64,000 nt of DNA, taken from Acidisarcina polymorpha. Lineage in GTDB: Bacteria > Acidobacteriota > Terriglobia > Terriglobales > Acidobacteriaceae. The notes beneath the pieces are model-generated. The model did no database searches. It was not told where the DNA came from and was given only the letters and a program-made list of their open reading frames with translations. Shown here piece by piece: positions 36,641 to 45,577 of the stretch. Every line of letters starts with the position of its first letter. Positions within the stretch are counted from its first letter, which is position 1. The stretch spans positions 1,674,001-1,738,000 of the forward strand of contig NZ_CP030840.1 of the NCBI RefSeq assembly GCF_003330725.1, given 5' to 3'. The position numbers and the translations under genes are program-made.

Positions 36641-39157
36641 ATGATGACCAGCATCCTCAACGATCTTCTCTTCGCGCTGCGCCAATTGGCCAAGGCCCCC
36701 GGTTTTGCCTTCACAGCGGTCTTGACGCTTGCGCTGGGGATTGGAGCGAATGCCGCTCTCTTCACGGTGATCGACTCGGTCTTGATCCGGCCTCTGCCCT
36801 ACTACGCCGGCGACCGCCTGGTCATCGCTGGCACAGCCGGGGATATGGCAGACGATTTCAACTCGACTTCCTGGCGGAATCTTGAAGACATTCGCCGGCG
36901 CTCCCATGTCTTCGAGGACCTTGCTGGCTTTGACGGCGATGTCGCGATTATCCAGACGGCGCAGGGCGGCGAGACCGTCTTTGGACCCAAGCTGACCTGG
37001 AACTTGCTCAATATGATTGGCGCGCGGCCAGCGATCGGCAGAATATTCTCTGAGGCTGACGGGCAGGAGGGCGCGCCGCCTACCGCCATCCTCAGCGACG
37101 AGTTGTGGCGCAAGCAGTTCTCCGCCGATCCCAGCGTGGTCGGGCGAGATATCCGTGTCGGCGGAGTGCCCCACAAGGTCATCGGCGTGATGCAGCCGGA
37201 CTTTCGCTTTCCCGACAACCAGATATATACGACCGCGACCGAAGCGGTCTGGCTGCCTCTGCAGCCTAACAAAGAGATGCAGACCGGGCGGGGTCTCAAC
37301 TTCCTGAATCTGCTCGGCAGGGTGAAGCGTGGAGTTACGCTCGCCCAGACTCGCGCCGATCTGGCCGCGACTGCCCACTCGATTGAGCGAGACTTTCCCA
37401 AAGAAGCAAGGGATTTGCGCTTGAACGCAGTGCCTTATCAGAACGTCATCACCAACTCGGTTCGGCCCGTCTTCGCCGGCCTGGTCGCCGCGCTCGGCCT
37501 GGTGCTGTTGATCGCCTGCGTCAACGTGGCCAACCTGCAGCTGGCGCGCTGTCTAAATCGTCAGCAGGAGTTTGCGGTGCGCACCGCGCTCGGAGCCGAC
37601 CGGGGCCGGCTGGTTCGCCAGTTGCTGGTCGAAGGCGGACTGTTGAGTGTGCTTGGCTCGGCGATCGGGCTGGGTCTCGCTGCCGCGATTCTCTGGTCCC
37701 TTCACAAGCTGCCTGAGGGCATGATGCCGCGCGCCGCCAACATTCAGCTGCGCCTGTCCGTGCTGGCAGTGCTCGCAGTGATCGCCGTCATTGTCACCCT
37801 GCTTTCGTCGCTGCTGCCAGTGTTGTTGGCCTGGGGGACCCAGCCGGAGACGGCTCTACGCGGCCAGTCGCGCTCCTCGACCCCAAACGCGGCGCGTTCC
37901 CGGCTTGCGGGATGGCTTGTCTCCGGAGAAGTGGCCCTCGCCGCCGTTCTGCTGGTGGCCACCGGCCTCTTGTTCCACACCCTCTACAACCTTGAACACG
38001 AGCGGCTCGGTTTTGAGACTGAACATATTGTCACCTTCACCGCGACGCCCCCTGATTCGCTCGGCTACCTTGCTTTCCAGAATGCGATCGGCAACCCAGG
38101 CGCAAACCGGGCGGTTACCTCGATCGCTACCCGCGTTTATCAGCCGCTGCTGGAGCGGCTGCGCCATCTCCCCGGGGTCCGCGACGCGGCGCTGGCGACG
38201 TCGACGCCGCTGGACGACGTCAACTTCAACTCCAGCTTTGAAATCGTCGGACAGCCAAAAGTGGAGGGTACGAAGAACGAAAGGCAAACCCTGATCCGGG
38301 CCTTGAGTGGCAGCTTTCCCGCCGCCATAGGGACCCCGATCGCCCGAGGCCGCGCCATCTCCGACGACGACACCGCCAGCGCTCCATTTGTCGCGGTCAT
38401 CAACCAGGCCCTTGCCGACCGATACTTTCACGGCGCCAACCCACTCGGTCAACAAATCGACCTTGGAGGTAAAGAGACGGGAATGCTTCAGCCCTACACC
38501 ATCGTTGGCGTAGTGCAGGACAACATCCGCCACAATCTCACCGAGTCGCCCAAGCCCGAGCTCTCGCTCTCCTACCAGCAAGTGCCGCCGGATTCCCTCT
38601 TCTATGCCATCCTGCTGGCTTCGGCGACGCAGTATGTGATCCACACGAGCGGGAGCATCGACCTCACCCAAAGCATTCACCATGTCGTCCAGGACACCGC
38701 TCCCGGCTTCGCGGTTGACGATCTCAAGACGATGGAGACGGCGGTTGAAGACGCCACCGGCAATCGGCGGCTGGGAGTTTATCTCATCGGATCGTTTGCC
38801 GGCTTAGCCATATTGATGGTCATGGCCGGGCTTTACGGCGTGCTCTCGCAGTTGGTCTCCCAGCGCCAGCAGGAGGTTGGCATCCGCATCGCCCTTGGCG
38901 CCACCAGGGAGTCAATCCTGGCGCTCTTCCTTCGCCAGAGTTGGCGACTGATTGCCTTCGGCATCGTCGCTGGCGTGGTTGTTTCGGTGCTGGCCACGCG
39001 GCTGGTTCGCAGCTTTCTGTTCGGCGTGCCAGCTCTCGACCCGTGGTCGTACCTGGCAGCGGGAGTTGCGCTGGTTGTGGTCGGGACCTTGGCCGCTTTG
39101 ATCCCTGCCCGGCGAGCCTCGATGGTTGAACCAATGGAGGCGCTCAGAAATGAGTAG
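36641..39157 (+). CDS. FtsX/MacB-type ABC permease of the acidobacterial ADOP family
   Basis: This 838-residue protein is a duplicated FtsX-type permease: an N-terminal helix (LAKAPGFAFTAVLTLALGIGANAALFTVIDSVLIRPLPY) and MacB-like periplasmic domain, three helices near residues 280-410, a second periplasmic domain, and three C-terminal helices. Its opening and overall size are typical of the 'acidobacterial duplicated orphan permease' family, which is greatly expanded in this phylum. Typical members lack a linked ATPase gene, as is the case here. The transported substrate is unknown; MacB-like roles in moving molecules across the envelope are plausible. The ATG at 36641 has GAGGA upstream; a second ATG follows immediately. 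Confidence 0.9.
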   Translation: MMTSILNDLLFALRQLAKAPGFAFTAVLTLALGIGANAALFTVIDSVLIRPLPYYAGDRLVIAGTAGDMADDFNSTSWRNLEDIRRRSHVFEDLAGFDGDVAIIQTAQGGETVFGPKLTWNLLNMIGARPAIGRIFSEADGQEGAPPTAILSDELWRKQFSADPSVVGRDIRVGGVPHKVIGVMQPDFRFPDNQIYTTATEAVWLPLQPNKEMQTGRGLNFLNLLGRVKRGVTLAQTRADLAATAHSIERDFPKEARDLRLNAVPYQNVITNSVRPVFAGLVAALGLVLLIACVNVANLQLARCLNRQQEFAVRTALGADRGRLVRQLLVEGGLLSVLGSAIGLGLAAAILWSLHKLPEGMMPRAANIQLRLSVLAVLAVIAVIVTLLSSLLPVLLAWGTQPETALRGQSRSSTPNAARSRLAGWLVSGEVALAAVLLVATGLLFHTLYNLEHERLGFETEHIVTFTATPPDSLGYLAFQNAIGNPGANRAVTSIATRVYQPLLERLRHLPGVRDAALATSTPLDDVNFNSSFEIVGQPKVEGTKNERQTLIRALSGSFPAAIGTPIARGRAISDDDTASAPFVAVINQALADRYFHGANPLGQQIDLGGKETGMLQPYTIVGVVQDNIRHNLTESPKPELSLSYQQVPPDSLFYAILLASATQYVIHTSGSIDLTQSIHHVVQDTAPGFAVDDLKTMETAVEDATGNRRLGVYLIGSFAGLAILMVMAGLYGVLSQLVSQRQQEVGIRIALGATRESILALFLRQSWRLIAFGIVAGVVVSVLATRLVRSFLFGVPALDPWSYLAAGVALVVVGTLAALIPARRASMVEPMEALRNE

Positions 39158-39222
39158 CCGGATCAGCCGCTACCACCTGGGTGAGCGACTCAGAGTACGA
39201 TTGAAGGCAGCATCAGAATCCA

Positions 39223-39738
39223 ATGACCACTTCTACACTCATCCCGGTGGCTGAATACCTGAGCGCAAGCTACCGTCCGGATTGCGAATACGTCGATGGC
39301 GAACTCCGGGAGCGCAATGTGGGCGAATCAGATCACAGCATTTTGCAGGCGGCGATCACAGCATGGTTCTGGAACCATCGACGGGAGTGGCAAATCGAAG
39401 TGCGTCCGGAGCAGCGCGTACAGGTGTCGCCGACACGGTATCGCGTTCCCGACATTTGCTTGCTGAAGGCGAACCAGGCACGCGAGCCGATCGCCCGTAT
39501 GCCTCCGCTCGTATGCATTGAGATTCTCTCAAAAGACGACACCCTCAGAAGCACGCGGGAACGGGTAAAAGACTATCTGACCTTCGGGACCAAGCACGTC
39601 TGGCTTCTCGACCCTGCTGAGCGGGAAGCGTTCGTTTGCACCCAAAGGGGTCTGCATCTCCCGATCACCGGACAGCTGCTGGTCGAGGGAACTGACATCT
39701 TCTTGCCCCTGGAAGAGATCTTCAGCGCCCTCGACTGA
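39223..39738 (+). CDS. Uma2-family (DUF820) putative endonuclease, second copy
   Basis: This 171-residue protein is a clear paralogue of the one at 34391-34906, colinear and equal in length, with CEYVDGELRERNVGESDHS near residue 20, YRVPDICLL near 73, VCIEILSKDD near 97 and KHVWLLDPAEREAFVC near 123. Sequence similarity runs end to end without gaps. It lies 65 bases after the ADOP permease on the same strand, and no toxin-antitoxin partner is evident. Function is unknown beyond predicted PD-(D/E)xK nuclease fold. Confidence 0.85.
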   Translation: MTTSTLIPVAEYLSASYRPDCEYVDGELRERNVGESDHSILQAAITAWFWNHRREWQIEVRPEQRVQVSPTRYRVPDICLLKANQAREPIARMPPLVCIEILSKDDTLRSTRERVKDYLTFGTKHVWLLDPAEREAFVCTQRGLHLPITGQLLVEGTDIFLPLEEIFSALD

Positions 39739-39804
39739 AGTCAGTTAACCTTTGAAGCTTGAACTGAACGAAACCCTGCTGTCGGCGAAAACCTGGGGAA
39801 ATCT

Positions 39805-40242
39805 TTAATGGCCGCCTGAACCTGCGACTTCCGTCGAATGTTCCCGCCCTTTCACTCGGTCGTATAAATACACATCGCTGACCGTTCCGAGGGATTCGTT
39901 GTAGAGACTCTCCGAACCGGCGCGTTCGCGCAGCTCTTCGGCAAAGTTATGCACCGCCTTCAGATGATCGGCCGTGGCTGGAACTTCGAGCTTCGAGGTC
40001 TTCAAGAATTTCTGGTTGCCACGGTCGAGGAGCCGGCTGATCTCGCCGCAAAGCAGGAATCCTGGATTGGCGGTCAAAGAGGCGGTTTTGCCGTCAGCGG
40101 ACTTCTTCAGAATGGCGCCAACCCCATTTTTTTGGACAAATACCTCGTTTGCGACCCCGGGCAGCTCGCGCACATCAAACTTGTGAGCGCGAAGTTCGCT
40201 GACGATTTGATCGAACGTGGGATGCTTGACTTTGATGGCCAT
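39805..40242 (-). CDS. Hypothetical soluble protein
   Basis: I do not recognise this 145-residue protein. It begins MAIKVKHPTFDQIVSELRAHKFDVRELPGV and contains NPGFLLCGEISRLLDRGNQKFLKTSKLEVPATADHLKAVHNFAEELRE, suggesting alternating strands and helices without membrane segments. It has a single Cys and no catalytic motif. Codon pattern and a clean ATG support it being real. It is divergent from cysM (98 bases between starts) and converges on the Uma2 gene, so it is probably its own transcript. A role linked to the sulfur operon is possible but only from position. Confidence 0.65.
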   Translation of the reverse strand: MAIKVKHPTFDQIVSELRAHKFDVRELPGVANEVFVQKNGVGAILKKSADGKTASLTANPGFLLCGEISRLLDRGNQKFLKTSKLEVPATADHLKAVHNFAEELRERAGSESLYNESLGTVSDVYLYDRVKGREHSTEVAGSGGH

Positions 40243-40339
40243 AGCGCTGGACCTCCAGCAAAAGCTACACTGAAATTTGCACTCTCAACGACTAACTGTC
40301 GCACATCCAACAGAACGTCGCAATTTGTTCCATTTTGAC

Positions 40340-41296
40340 ATGACAACTGCTACCAAATTTGGCACCGGAGTACTCGAGCGGATCGGCAACACGCCACTGA
40401 TCCGTCTGGAACGCATCACCGCACATCTTCCCAGAGTGCAGATCCTGGGGAAAGCCGAGTGGGCTAATCCAGGCGGCTCGGTGAAAGACCGGGCCGCGTC
40501 GGCAATTGTGGCCGACGCCCAGGCGCGCGGACTGCTGGGAGCTTCCAGTGCTACTCACGGACAAAGGCTCCTGGACGCAACCAGTGGCAATACCGGGATT
40601 GCCTACGCAATGCTGGGGGCGGCGATGGGCTTTGGCGTCACCCTGTGCATGCCTTCGAATGTGTCTCCAGAGCGAAAGAAAATCCTTGCCGCCTATGGAG
40701 CCGAGGTGATTTCGACCGATCCGGCGGATGGATCAGATGGCGCGATCCGGAAGGCCCGCGAGCTTGCCGACGACGGTGGAGACCAGTACTACTATGCCGA
40801 TCAGTATGGGAACGACGCCAATTGGAGGGCGCACTACAAATCCACTGCTCCCGAGATTTGGCGTCAAACTGACGGCCAGATCACCCACTTTGTGGCAGGA
40901 CTCGGCACCAGCGGCACGTTCATGGGAACGACCCGGCGGTTGAAAGAATATTCTCCCAGTATCGAATGCATCTCCATGCAGCCCGATTCAGCCTTTCATG
41001 GCTTAGAGGGCATGAAACACATGGCTTCAGCGATCGTGCCGGCCATCTACGACCCGGGCCTTGCCGACAGGAACATGGAGATGGAGACCGAGAAGGCCCA
41101 CGCGATGGCCAGGCGGCTGGCGCGGGAAGAAGGTGTGCTGGTCGGAGTTTCGGCGGCTGCCAATGTCGCGACGGCGTTGAAACTTGCAGAAGAACTAGCC
41201 GAGGCCGGGACGCGCAGAGCGCAGGACGCGGTCATTGTGACGATTTTGTGTGATTCAGCGGATAAGTACCTAAGCGAACGTTTCTGGGAGGAATAA
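40340..41296 (+). CDS. cysM: CysM-type cysteine synthase (O-phosphoserine/CysO-dependent type by context)
   Basis: This 318-residue PLP enzyme of the beta-substituted alanine synthase family has the Schiff-base Lys49 in NPGGSVKDRAAS, the TSGNTGIAYA substrate loop near residue 75, and THFVAGLGTSGTFMGTTRRLKE near 180. It resembles mycobacterial CysM, which uses O-phosphoserine and a thiocarboxylated carrier protein (CysO). The next three genes are exactly the partners of that route: a JAMM hydrolase, a CysO-like carrier and a MoeZ-like activating enzyme. On sequence alone it could be an O-acetylserine enzyme; the operon favours the CysO route. The ATG at 40340 is chosen; upstream in-frame extension to 40277 is unconserved. 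Confidence 0.9.
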   Translation: MTTATKFGTGVLERIGNTPLIRLERITAHLPRVQILGKAEWANPGGSVKDRAASAIVADAQARGLLGASSATHGQRLLDATSGNTGIAYAMLGAAMGFGVTLCMPSNVSPERKKILAAYGAEVISTDPADGSDGAIRKARELADDGGDQYYYADQYGNDANWRAHYKSTAPEIWRQTDGQITHFVAGLGTSGTFMGTTRRLKEYSPSIECISMQPDSAFHGLEGMKHMASAIVPAIYDPGLADRNMEMETEKAHAMARRLAREEGVLVGVSAAANVATALKLAEELAEAGTRRAQDAVIVTILCDSADKYLSERFWEE

Positions 41297-41302
41297 GAAA
41301 AG

Positions 41303-41782
41303 ATGCTACGACTCACCTCGGCAATCTATGAAGCACTGCGGACCCATGGCGAAGAAACCTATCCCCATGAGTGTTGTGGCGTGCTGCTGGGGCGGTCGGA
41401 GGCAGGCGGAAACACGGTCGAAGCGGCTGTCCGCGCTGGCAACACGCGCACCGACTCGGCTCACAACCGTTACAATATTGCTCCGCAGGAGCTGGTCAAA
41501 ATCCAGCGGCAGGCGCGGGAACAAGGCTGGGACATTGTCGGTTTTTATCACTCGCACCCCGATCATCCCGCGCAATGGTCGAGCACCGACTTGGCGGAGG
41601 CTCACTGGCTTGGCTGTTCCTACGTCATCACCGCGGTAAGCAGCGGAAGGGCCGAGCAGACCAACTCGTTCCTGCTGACTGGCGCCAGCGAAGAAGACAA
41701 GTCCCTGATCTTGGAGCCGATCGAATTGAACGGCGTCCTCCCCGAAGAGTCTGAAGAAGAATTGAGGAGCATTCCGGCATGA
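41303..41782 (+). CDS. mec: JAMM/MPN+ metalloprotease, Mec-like (M67 family)
   Basis: This 159-residue zinc hydrolase has the complete JAMM motif: Glu23 in PHECCGVLLG, His83 and His85 in GFYHSHPDHP, then Ser93 and Asp96. In Mycobacterium tuberculosis Mec cleaves the newly formed cysteine from the CysO-Cys adduct, releasing CysO and cysteine. The gene is six bases after cysM and overlaps cysO by four (ATGA). Because the CysO-like carrier here ends Gly-Gly-Lys, the same enzyme may also trim the carrier before activation, as the JAMM protein QbsD does for QbsE; this is inference. Confidence 0.9.
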   Translation: MLRLTSAIYEALRTHGEETYPHECCGVLLGRSEAGGNTVEAAVRAGNTRTDSAHNRYNIAPQELVKIQRQAREQGWDIVGFYHSHPDHPAQWSSTDLAEAHWLGCSYVITAVSSGRAEQTNSFLLTGASEEDKSLILEPIELNGVLPEESEEELRSIPA

Positions 41783-42054
41783 AGATACATATCCCCACAC
41801 CGCTCCGCGTGTACACGGGCAAGCAGGACACGGTGCTGGTCGACGCGAAGACGGTCGGCGAGGCGCTGTCGCAGCTGACCGTGCAGCATCCCGAGTTGAA
41901 AAAGCATTTGTATACAGAAGAGGGCAGGCTGCGGTCTTTCGTAAACGTCTATTTGAATGACGAAGACGTGCGATACCTTCCCGAAAAAGATACGACCGCC
42001 GTGACCGGCGCCGACGCGTTGACGATCATCCCGTCAATCGCGGGCGGAAAGTAG
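41779..42054 (+). CDS. cysO: CysO-like ubiquitin-fold sulfur carrier protein with extended C-terminus
   Basis: This 91-residue beta-grasp protein of the MoaD/ThiS family resembles CysO of mycobacteria, with IPTPLRVYTGKQDTV at the start and SFVNVYLNDEDVRYL near residue 54. Such carriers need a C-terminal Gly-Gly whose last carboxylate is adenylated then converted to a thiocarboxylate. Here the protein ends SIAGGK: one Lys (codon AAG at 42049-42051) follows the diglycine. The terminal Lys must be removed before activation, or the carrier acts differently. The start overlaps mec by four bases; moeZ follows after 48 bases. Confidence 0.9.
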   Translation: MKIHIPTPLRVYTGKQDTVLVDAKTVGEALSQLTVQHPELKKHLYTEEGRLRSFVNVYLNDEDVRYLPEKDTTAVTGADALTIIPSIAGGK

Positions 42055-42102
42055 TCTCCGGTGCACGCGCTGGCCGCAAACCCGCAACGCAGAAAGTAGA
42101 TT

Positions 42103-43284
42103 ATGGCAACAACTCTTGAACTTCCCGCGACCCTGCCCGATCTCAGCAATGAAGAGATTGCGCGCTATTCCCGCCACCTGCTCTTGCCCGAAGTCGGCAT
42201 GGAGGGGCAGAAGAAGCTGAAGGCCGCCAAGGTGCTGTGCGTGGGCACTGGCGGCCTGGGTTCGCCGCTGGCGTTGTATCTGGCCGCTGCCGGCATCGGC
42301 ACGTTAGGCCTCGTCGACTTTGACGTCGTGGATACCAGCAATCTTCAACGGCAGATCATCCACACCACCAACGATGTAGGCCGTCCCAAGATTGACTCGG
42401 CGGAAGAAAAGCTGAAGGCGCTGAACCCCTTCATCAACATCGTAAAGTACGAGACGATGCTCACCAGTGCGAACGCGCTGGAGATCATTCGCGAGTTCGA
42501 CGTGATTGCTGATGGCACGGATAACTTCCAGACCCGCTACCTGGTAAACGATGCCTGCGTTCTCACCGGCAAGCCAAATGCTTATGGCTCAATCTTCCGT
42601 TTTGAGGGACAGGCTAGCGTCTTCGCGACGAAAGATGGCCCCTGCTATCGCTGCCTTTACCCGGAACCACCGCCGCCAGGGCTAGTTCCCTCCTGTGCCG
42701 AAGGCGGTGTCCTGGGGATACTTCCCGGACTGGTGGGCGTGATTCAGGCGACAGAAGCGATCAAGCTCATTCTTGGCCAAGGCGAGCCGCTGATTGGGCG
42801 CCTGCTGCTGGTCGATGCGCTCAACATGCATTTCCGTGAGCTAAAGCTTCGAAAGAACCCGGACTGCCCGGTCTGCGGAACAAATCCGACGGTCACGGAG
42901 CTTATCGACTATGACCAATTCTGCGGCATCGTGCCGCCTGCCCCCATGGAGAGTGCAATGAACAATGGAATTCCCCAGATTTCGGTGACTGACTTCAAAA
43001 AGAAGCAGGATGCCGGCGAAGATATCTTCCTGCTTGATGTTCGCGAACCGCATGAGTATCAGATTGCGAACATCGGCGGACATTTGATTCCGCTTGGTGA
43101 CCTGCCGGCGCGGGTGAACGAACTGGACTCCAGCCGTGAGATCGTGGTGCACTGCAAAATGGGTGGACGCAGTCAGCAGGCGGCGGAGTTCCTGCAGCAG
43201 GCAGGCTTCCGCAAAATCCAAAATCTTGCCGGTGGCATTCAGGCGTGGTCCGAACAGGTCGATCCTACAATCCCTAAGTATTGA
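42103..43284 (+). CDS. moeZ: MoeZ-like E1 activating enzyme with rhodanese domain
   Basis: This 393-residue fusion adenylates and then sulfurates ubiquitin-fold carriers. The E1/ThiF domain (residues 15-275) has the nucleotide motif GTGGLGSP near 48, the zinc pairs Cys181/Cys184 and Cys255/Cys258, and the candidate acceptor Cys198 in PSCAEGG. The rhodanese domain (residues 290-393) has the active loop beginning at Cys351 in HCKMGGRS, which would carry the persulfide. It closes the cysM-mec-cysO-moeZ operon and should load sulfur onto the CysO-like carrier; it might also serve molybdopterin synthesis, as MoeZ does elsewhere. A terminator follows. Confidence 0.92.
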   Translation: MATTLELPATLPDLSNEEIARYSRHLLLPEVGMEGQKKLKAAKVLCVGTGGLGSPLALYLAAAGIGTLGLVDFDVVDTSNLQRQIIHTTNDVGRPKIDSAEEKLKALNPFINIVKYETMLTSANALEIIREFDVIADGTDNFQTRYLVNDACVLTGKPNAYGSIFRFEGQASVFATKDGPCYRCLYPEPPPPGLVPSCAEGGVLGILPGLVGVIQATEAIKLILGQGEPLIGRLLLVDALNMHFRELKLRKNPDCPVCGTNPTVTELIDYDQFCGIVPPAPMESAMNNGIPQISVTDFKKKQDAGEDIFLLDVREPHEYQIANIGGHLIPLGDLPARVNELDSSREIVVHCKMGGRSQQAAEFLQQAGFRKIQNLAGGIQAWSEQVDPTIPKY

Positions 43285-43307
43285 GTCGATAGGACGGAAA
43301 ACCGGAG

Positions 43308-43339
43308 ACGGCACGCTTCAGAGCGCGCCGTTTTCTTTT
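43308..43339 (+). terminator. Intrinsic terminator of the cysM operon
   Basis: ACGGC at 43308-43312 pairs with GCCGT at 43327-43331. Inside, CGC at 43314-43316 pairs with GCG at 43323-43325 around a 6-base loop, with one A-C mismatch. The T-rich tract TTTTCTTTT follows to 43339. It lies 24 bases after the moeZ stop and is the best terminator in the window. Confidence 0.75.
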
Positions 43340-43437
43340 GCCGTGCTTTGTTGCGGGTCGGTATACTCCCACTTGCCCGCTGCTAAGCAAGCAGACAAGA
43401 ATCGCATTCAAGCATGGGTGTAGGGAGTCTGGTTGAT

Positions 43438-44484
43438 ATGGACTTGATTTTGATCCGCGTTGTCTTCGTCCTGGTCCTTGGAGTTGCGGCTTACTACTTC
43501 CAGCCGTTAGGTTTGAGCCCGTGGATCTCCGCGCTGGCCGGGGCGGCCGCAGCGGGTTTAATGATTGTCTTCGAGCTCCGTGTGCGGGCGCTCAGCCTTA
43601 AGCGTCTGCTGGGTGCGGTGATTGGGAGCACGCTCGGCATCTTTGGCGCATTTCTCTTCGCCGCGGTCCTGCGCAACAGCATCCCTGCGGGAGGCCTGCA
43701 GGAGATGCTTCAAATTCTAGTCCTGCTGTTCATGTCCTATGTCGGTCTGGTTGTCGGAGCGAACAAGGGGGATCTGCTGAACCTCTCGGCTCTTGGCGAT
43801 CTCTTCAATACCGAGACGACTACCGGCCATAGCCTGAAGCTGCTCGATACCAGCGCCATCATCGATGGCCGCATCGCCGATATGGCGGAGACCGGATTCC
43901 TCGAAGGAACTCTGGCGATTCCCGAGTTCGTCCTGCATGAGCTCCAGATGGTGGCTGATTCCTCGGACGGTTCCAAGCGGCAGCGGGGCCGGCGCGGACT
44001 GGACATCCTGCAGCGCATGCAGGCGAATGCGCAACTCACCGTTGAGATCCTGCATGAGGATTTCCCGCAGATCAAGGAGGTCGACCTGAAGCTGATCGAG
44101 CTGGCTAAGAAGTTACGGGCCAAAATCGTCACCAACGACTTCAACTTGAATAAAGTCGCCCATCTGCATAAGGTCCCGGTCCTGAACATCAACGACCTGG
44201 CGAACTCGCTTCGTCCGGTCGTGCTGCCGGGCGAGCGCATGAATGTAGTCATCCTTAAAGAGGGCAAAGAATACAACCAGGGCGTAGGCTATCTCGATGA
44301 CGGAACCATGGTGGTTGTCGACCATGCGCGGCGAATGATTGGACGGGCCATAGAAATCACCGTCACGTCGGTTCTGCAAACCGCCTCCGGCAAGATGATC
44401 TTTGGCCGGGTCGACGAACTCGCTCCAAAACCGGAGACGATGCGCGCCATCAGCGGCGAAGTTCGCGAAATGTCCGGGGATTGA
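43438..44484 (+). CDS. PIN and TRAM domain membrane protein (YacL-like)
   Basis: This 348-residue protein has three or four N-terminal membrane helices (to about residue 115), a PIN-fold nuclease domain (LKLLDTSAIIDGRIADMAETGF near 132, later KIVTNDFNLNKVAHLHKVPVLNINDLANSLRP) and a C-terminal TRAM domain (KEYNQGVGYLDDGTMVVVDHARRMIGRAIEITVTSVLQTASGKMIFG). The PIN acidic residues are present. This architecture is that of YacL, whose biological role is not settled; RNA binding and cleavage at the membrane are predicted. I prefer the ATG at 43438, with GGAG ten bases upstream, to an ATG at 43414. Confidence 0.88.
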   Translation: MDLILIRVVFVLVLGVAAYYFQPLGLSPWISALAGAAAAGLMIVFELRVRALSLKRLLGAVIGSTLGIFGAFLFAAVLRNSIPAGGLQEMLQILVLLFMSYVGLVVGANKGDLLNLSALGDLFNTETTTGHSLKLLDTSAIIDGRIADMAETGFLEGTLAIPEFVLHELQMVADSSDGSKRQRGRRGLDILQRMQANAQLTVEILHEDFPQIKEVDLKLIELAKKLRAKIVTNDFNLNKVAHLHKVPVLNINDLANSLRPVVLPGERMNVVILKEGKEYNQGVGYLDDGTMVVVDHARRMIGRAIEITVTSVLQTASGKMIFGRVDELAPKPETMRAISGEVREMSGD

Positions 44485-44595
44485 GGCGCCGCAAGCTCTA
44501 GATTTCCAGGTTGTTTTCCACTAGGCCAGGTATTACGGAAGTCTTACAGCTCACTACAGAGGAGCCGGTTTAGGCTCGAACCAGCGGTGAATATT

Positions 44596-45525
44596 ATGAC
44601 GACCCTGGCTACGGAAACTCCTATCAAGACCGGCGAAACTGCCTCTCTGCCCACGACCCAACAGAAATCGGAAGAGTTCAACTGGGTCTTCTTTGTCACT
44701 ATCGCCCTCTTCCACCTTTTGGCGTTGGCAGCCATTGCGCAGTCGGCCCTGCATTTCCGCTGGTCCTCCGTGGTGGTGTTTCTGGCAACCTGGATTGTCG
44801 GCCAGAATGTCGGCATCGGCATGAGCTACCACCGGCAATTGACACACCGCGGCTATGTCACTCCCAAGTGGCTCGAATACCTGATGGCCGGCTGCGGAAC
44901 CATGGCGCTGCAAGGCGGACCGCTCTATTGGGTGGCCGTCCATCGAATGCATCACCAGTACACCGATAAGCCGGGCGATCCGCATTCCCCTCGGGACGGC
45001 GCCTGGTGGTCGCACATGGGTTGGATTCTGAGCGGCTCGCTCCACAACGAATCGAAGGTCCTTTCGCGATATGCGCCCGACCTTGCCAAGGACTCCGCTC
45101 ATCAGTGGCTCAGCCGCTTCCACTGGCTTCCGGTCACTATAGTAGGCGTAGGCTTGCTGCTCGCCGGAGCGGCCTTTGGAGGCTGGGGCTGCGGAATCTC
45201 CTGGGCGCTCTGGGGAGTCTTTCTGCGAGTAACGATCGGGATGCACGTGACTTGGCTGGTCAATTCGGCAACGCATATGTGGGGTTCGCGGCGCTTTGAA
45301 ACCCGTGACGACTCGACGAATAACTGGTTGATCGCGCTGTTGACCGGCGGTGAAGGCTGGCACAACAACCATCACGCCCACCCCGTATCCGCCCGCCATG
45401 GGATGGCATGGTATGAGCTTGACTTCAATTACATGGGCATCCAGCTGCTGGAGTTACTCGGTCTGGCTAGAAATGTCCACGCACTGGACGCAAAGGCCGC
45501 CTTGGCGAAGTCCCAGGGGAGATAG
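44596..45525 (+). CDS. Membrane fatty-acid (acyl-CoA) desaturase
   Basis: This 309-residue integral membrane protein has the three His boxes of di-iron desaturases: HRQLTHRG, HRMHHQYTD and HNNHHAHP, at about residues 79, 116 and 256. Together with four hydrophobic segments these match the stearoyl-CoA type delta-9 branch, which adds a double bond to long acyl chains using electrons from a ferredoxin or cytochrome b5-like donor. It would adjust membrane fluidity. The ATG at 44596 is preferred to a GTG three codons earlier. The 5' leader contains a small hairpin at 44562-44577 (GAGCC loop GGCTC). It converges on the histidine kinase gene. Confidence 0.9.
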   Translation: MTTLATETPIKTGETASLPTTQQKSEEFNWVFFVTIALFHLLALAAIAQSALHFRWSSVVVFLATWIVGQNVGIGMSYHRQLTHRGYVTPKWLEYLMAGCGTMALQGGPLYWVAVHRMHHQYTDKPGDPHSPRDGAWWSHMGWILSGSLHNESKVLSRYAPDLAKDSAHQWLSRFHWLPVTIVGVGLLLAGAAFGGWGCGISWALWGVFLRVTIGMHVTWLVNSATHMWGSRRFETRDDSTNNWLIALLTGGEGWHNNHHAHPVSARHGMAWYELDFNYMGIQLLELLGLARNVHALDAKAALAKSQGR

Positions 45526-45577
45526 CTTATCCTGGCGCCGGAGTGCGCTGAATCTACTATCTGAAAGAACTTATTCT

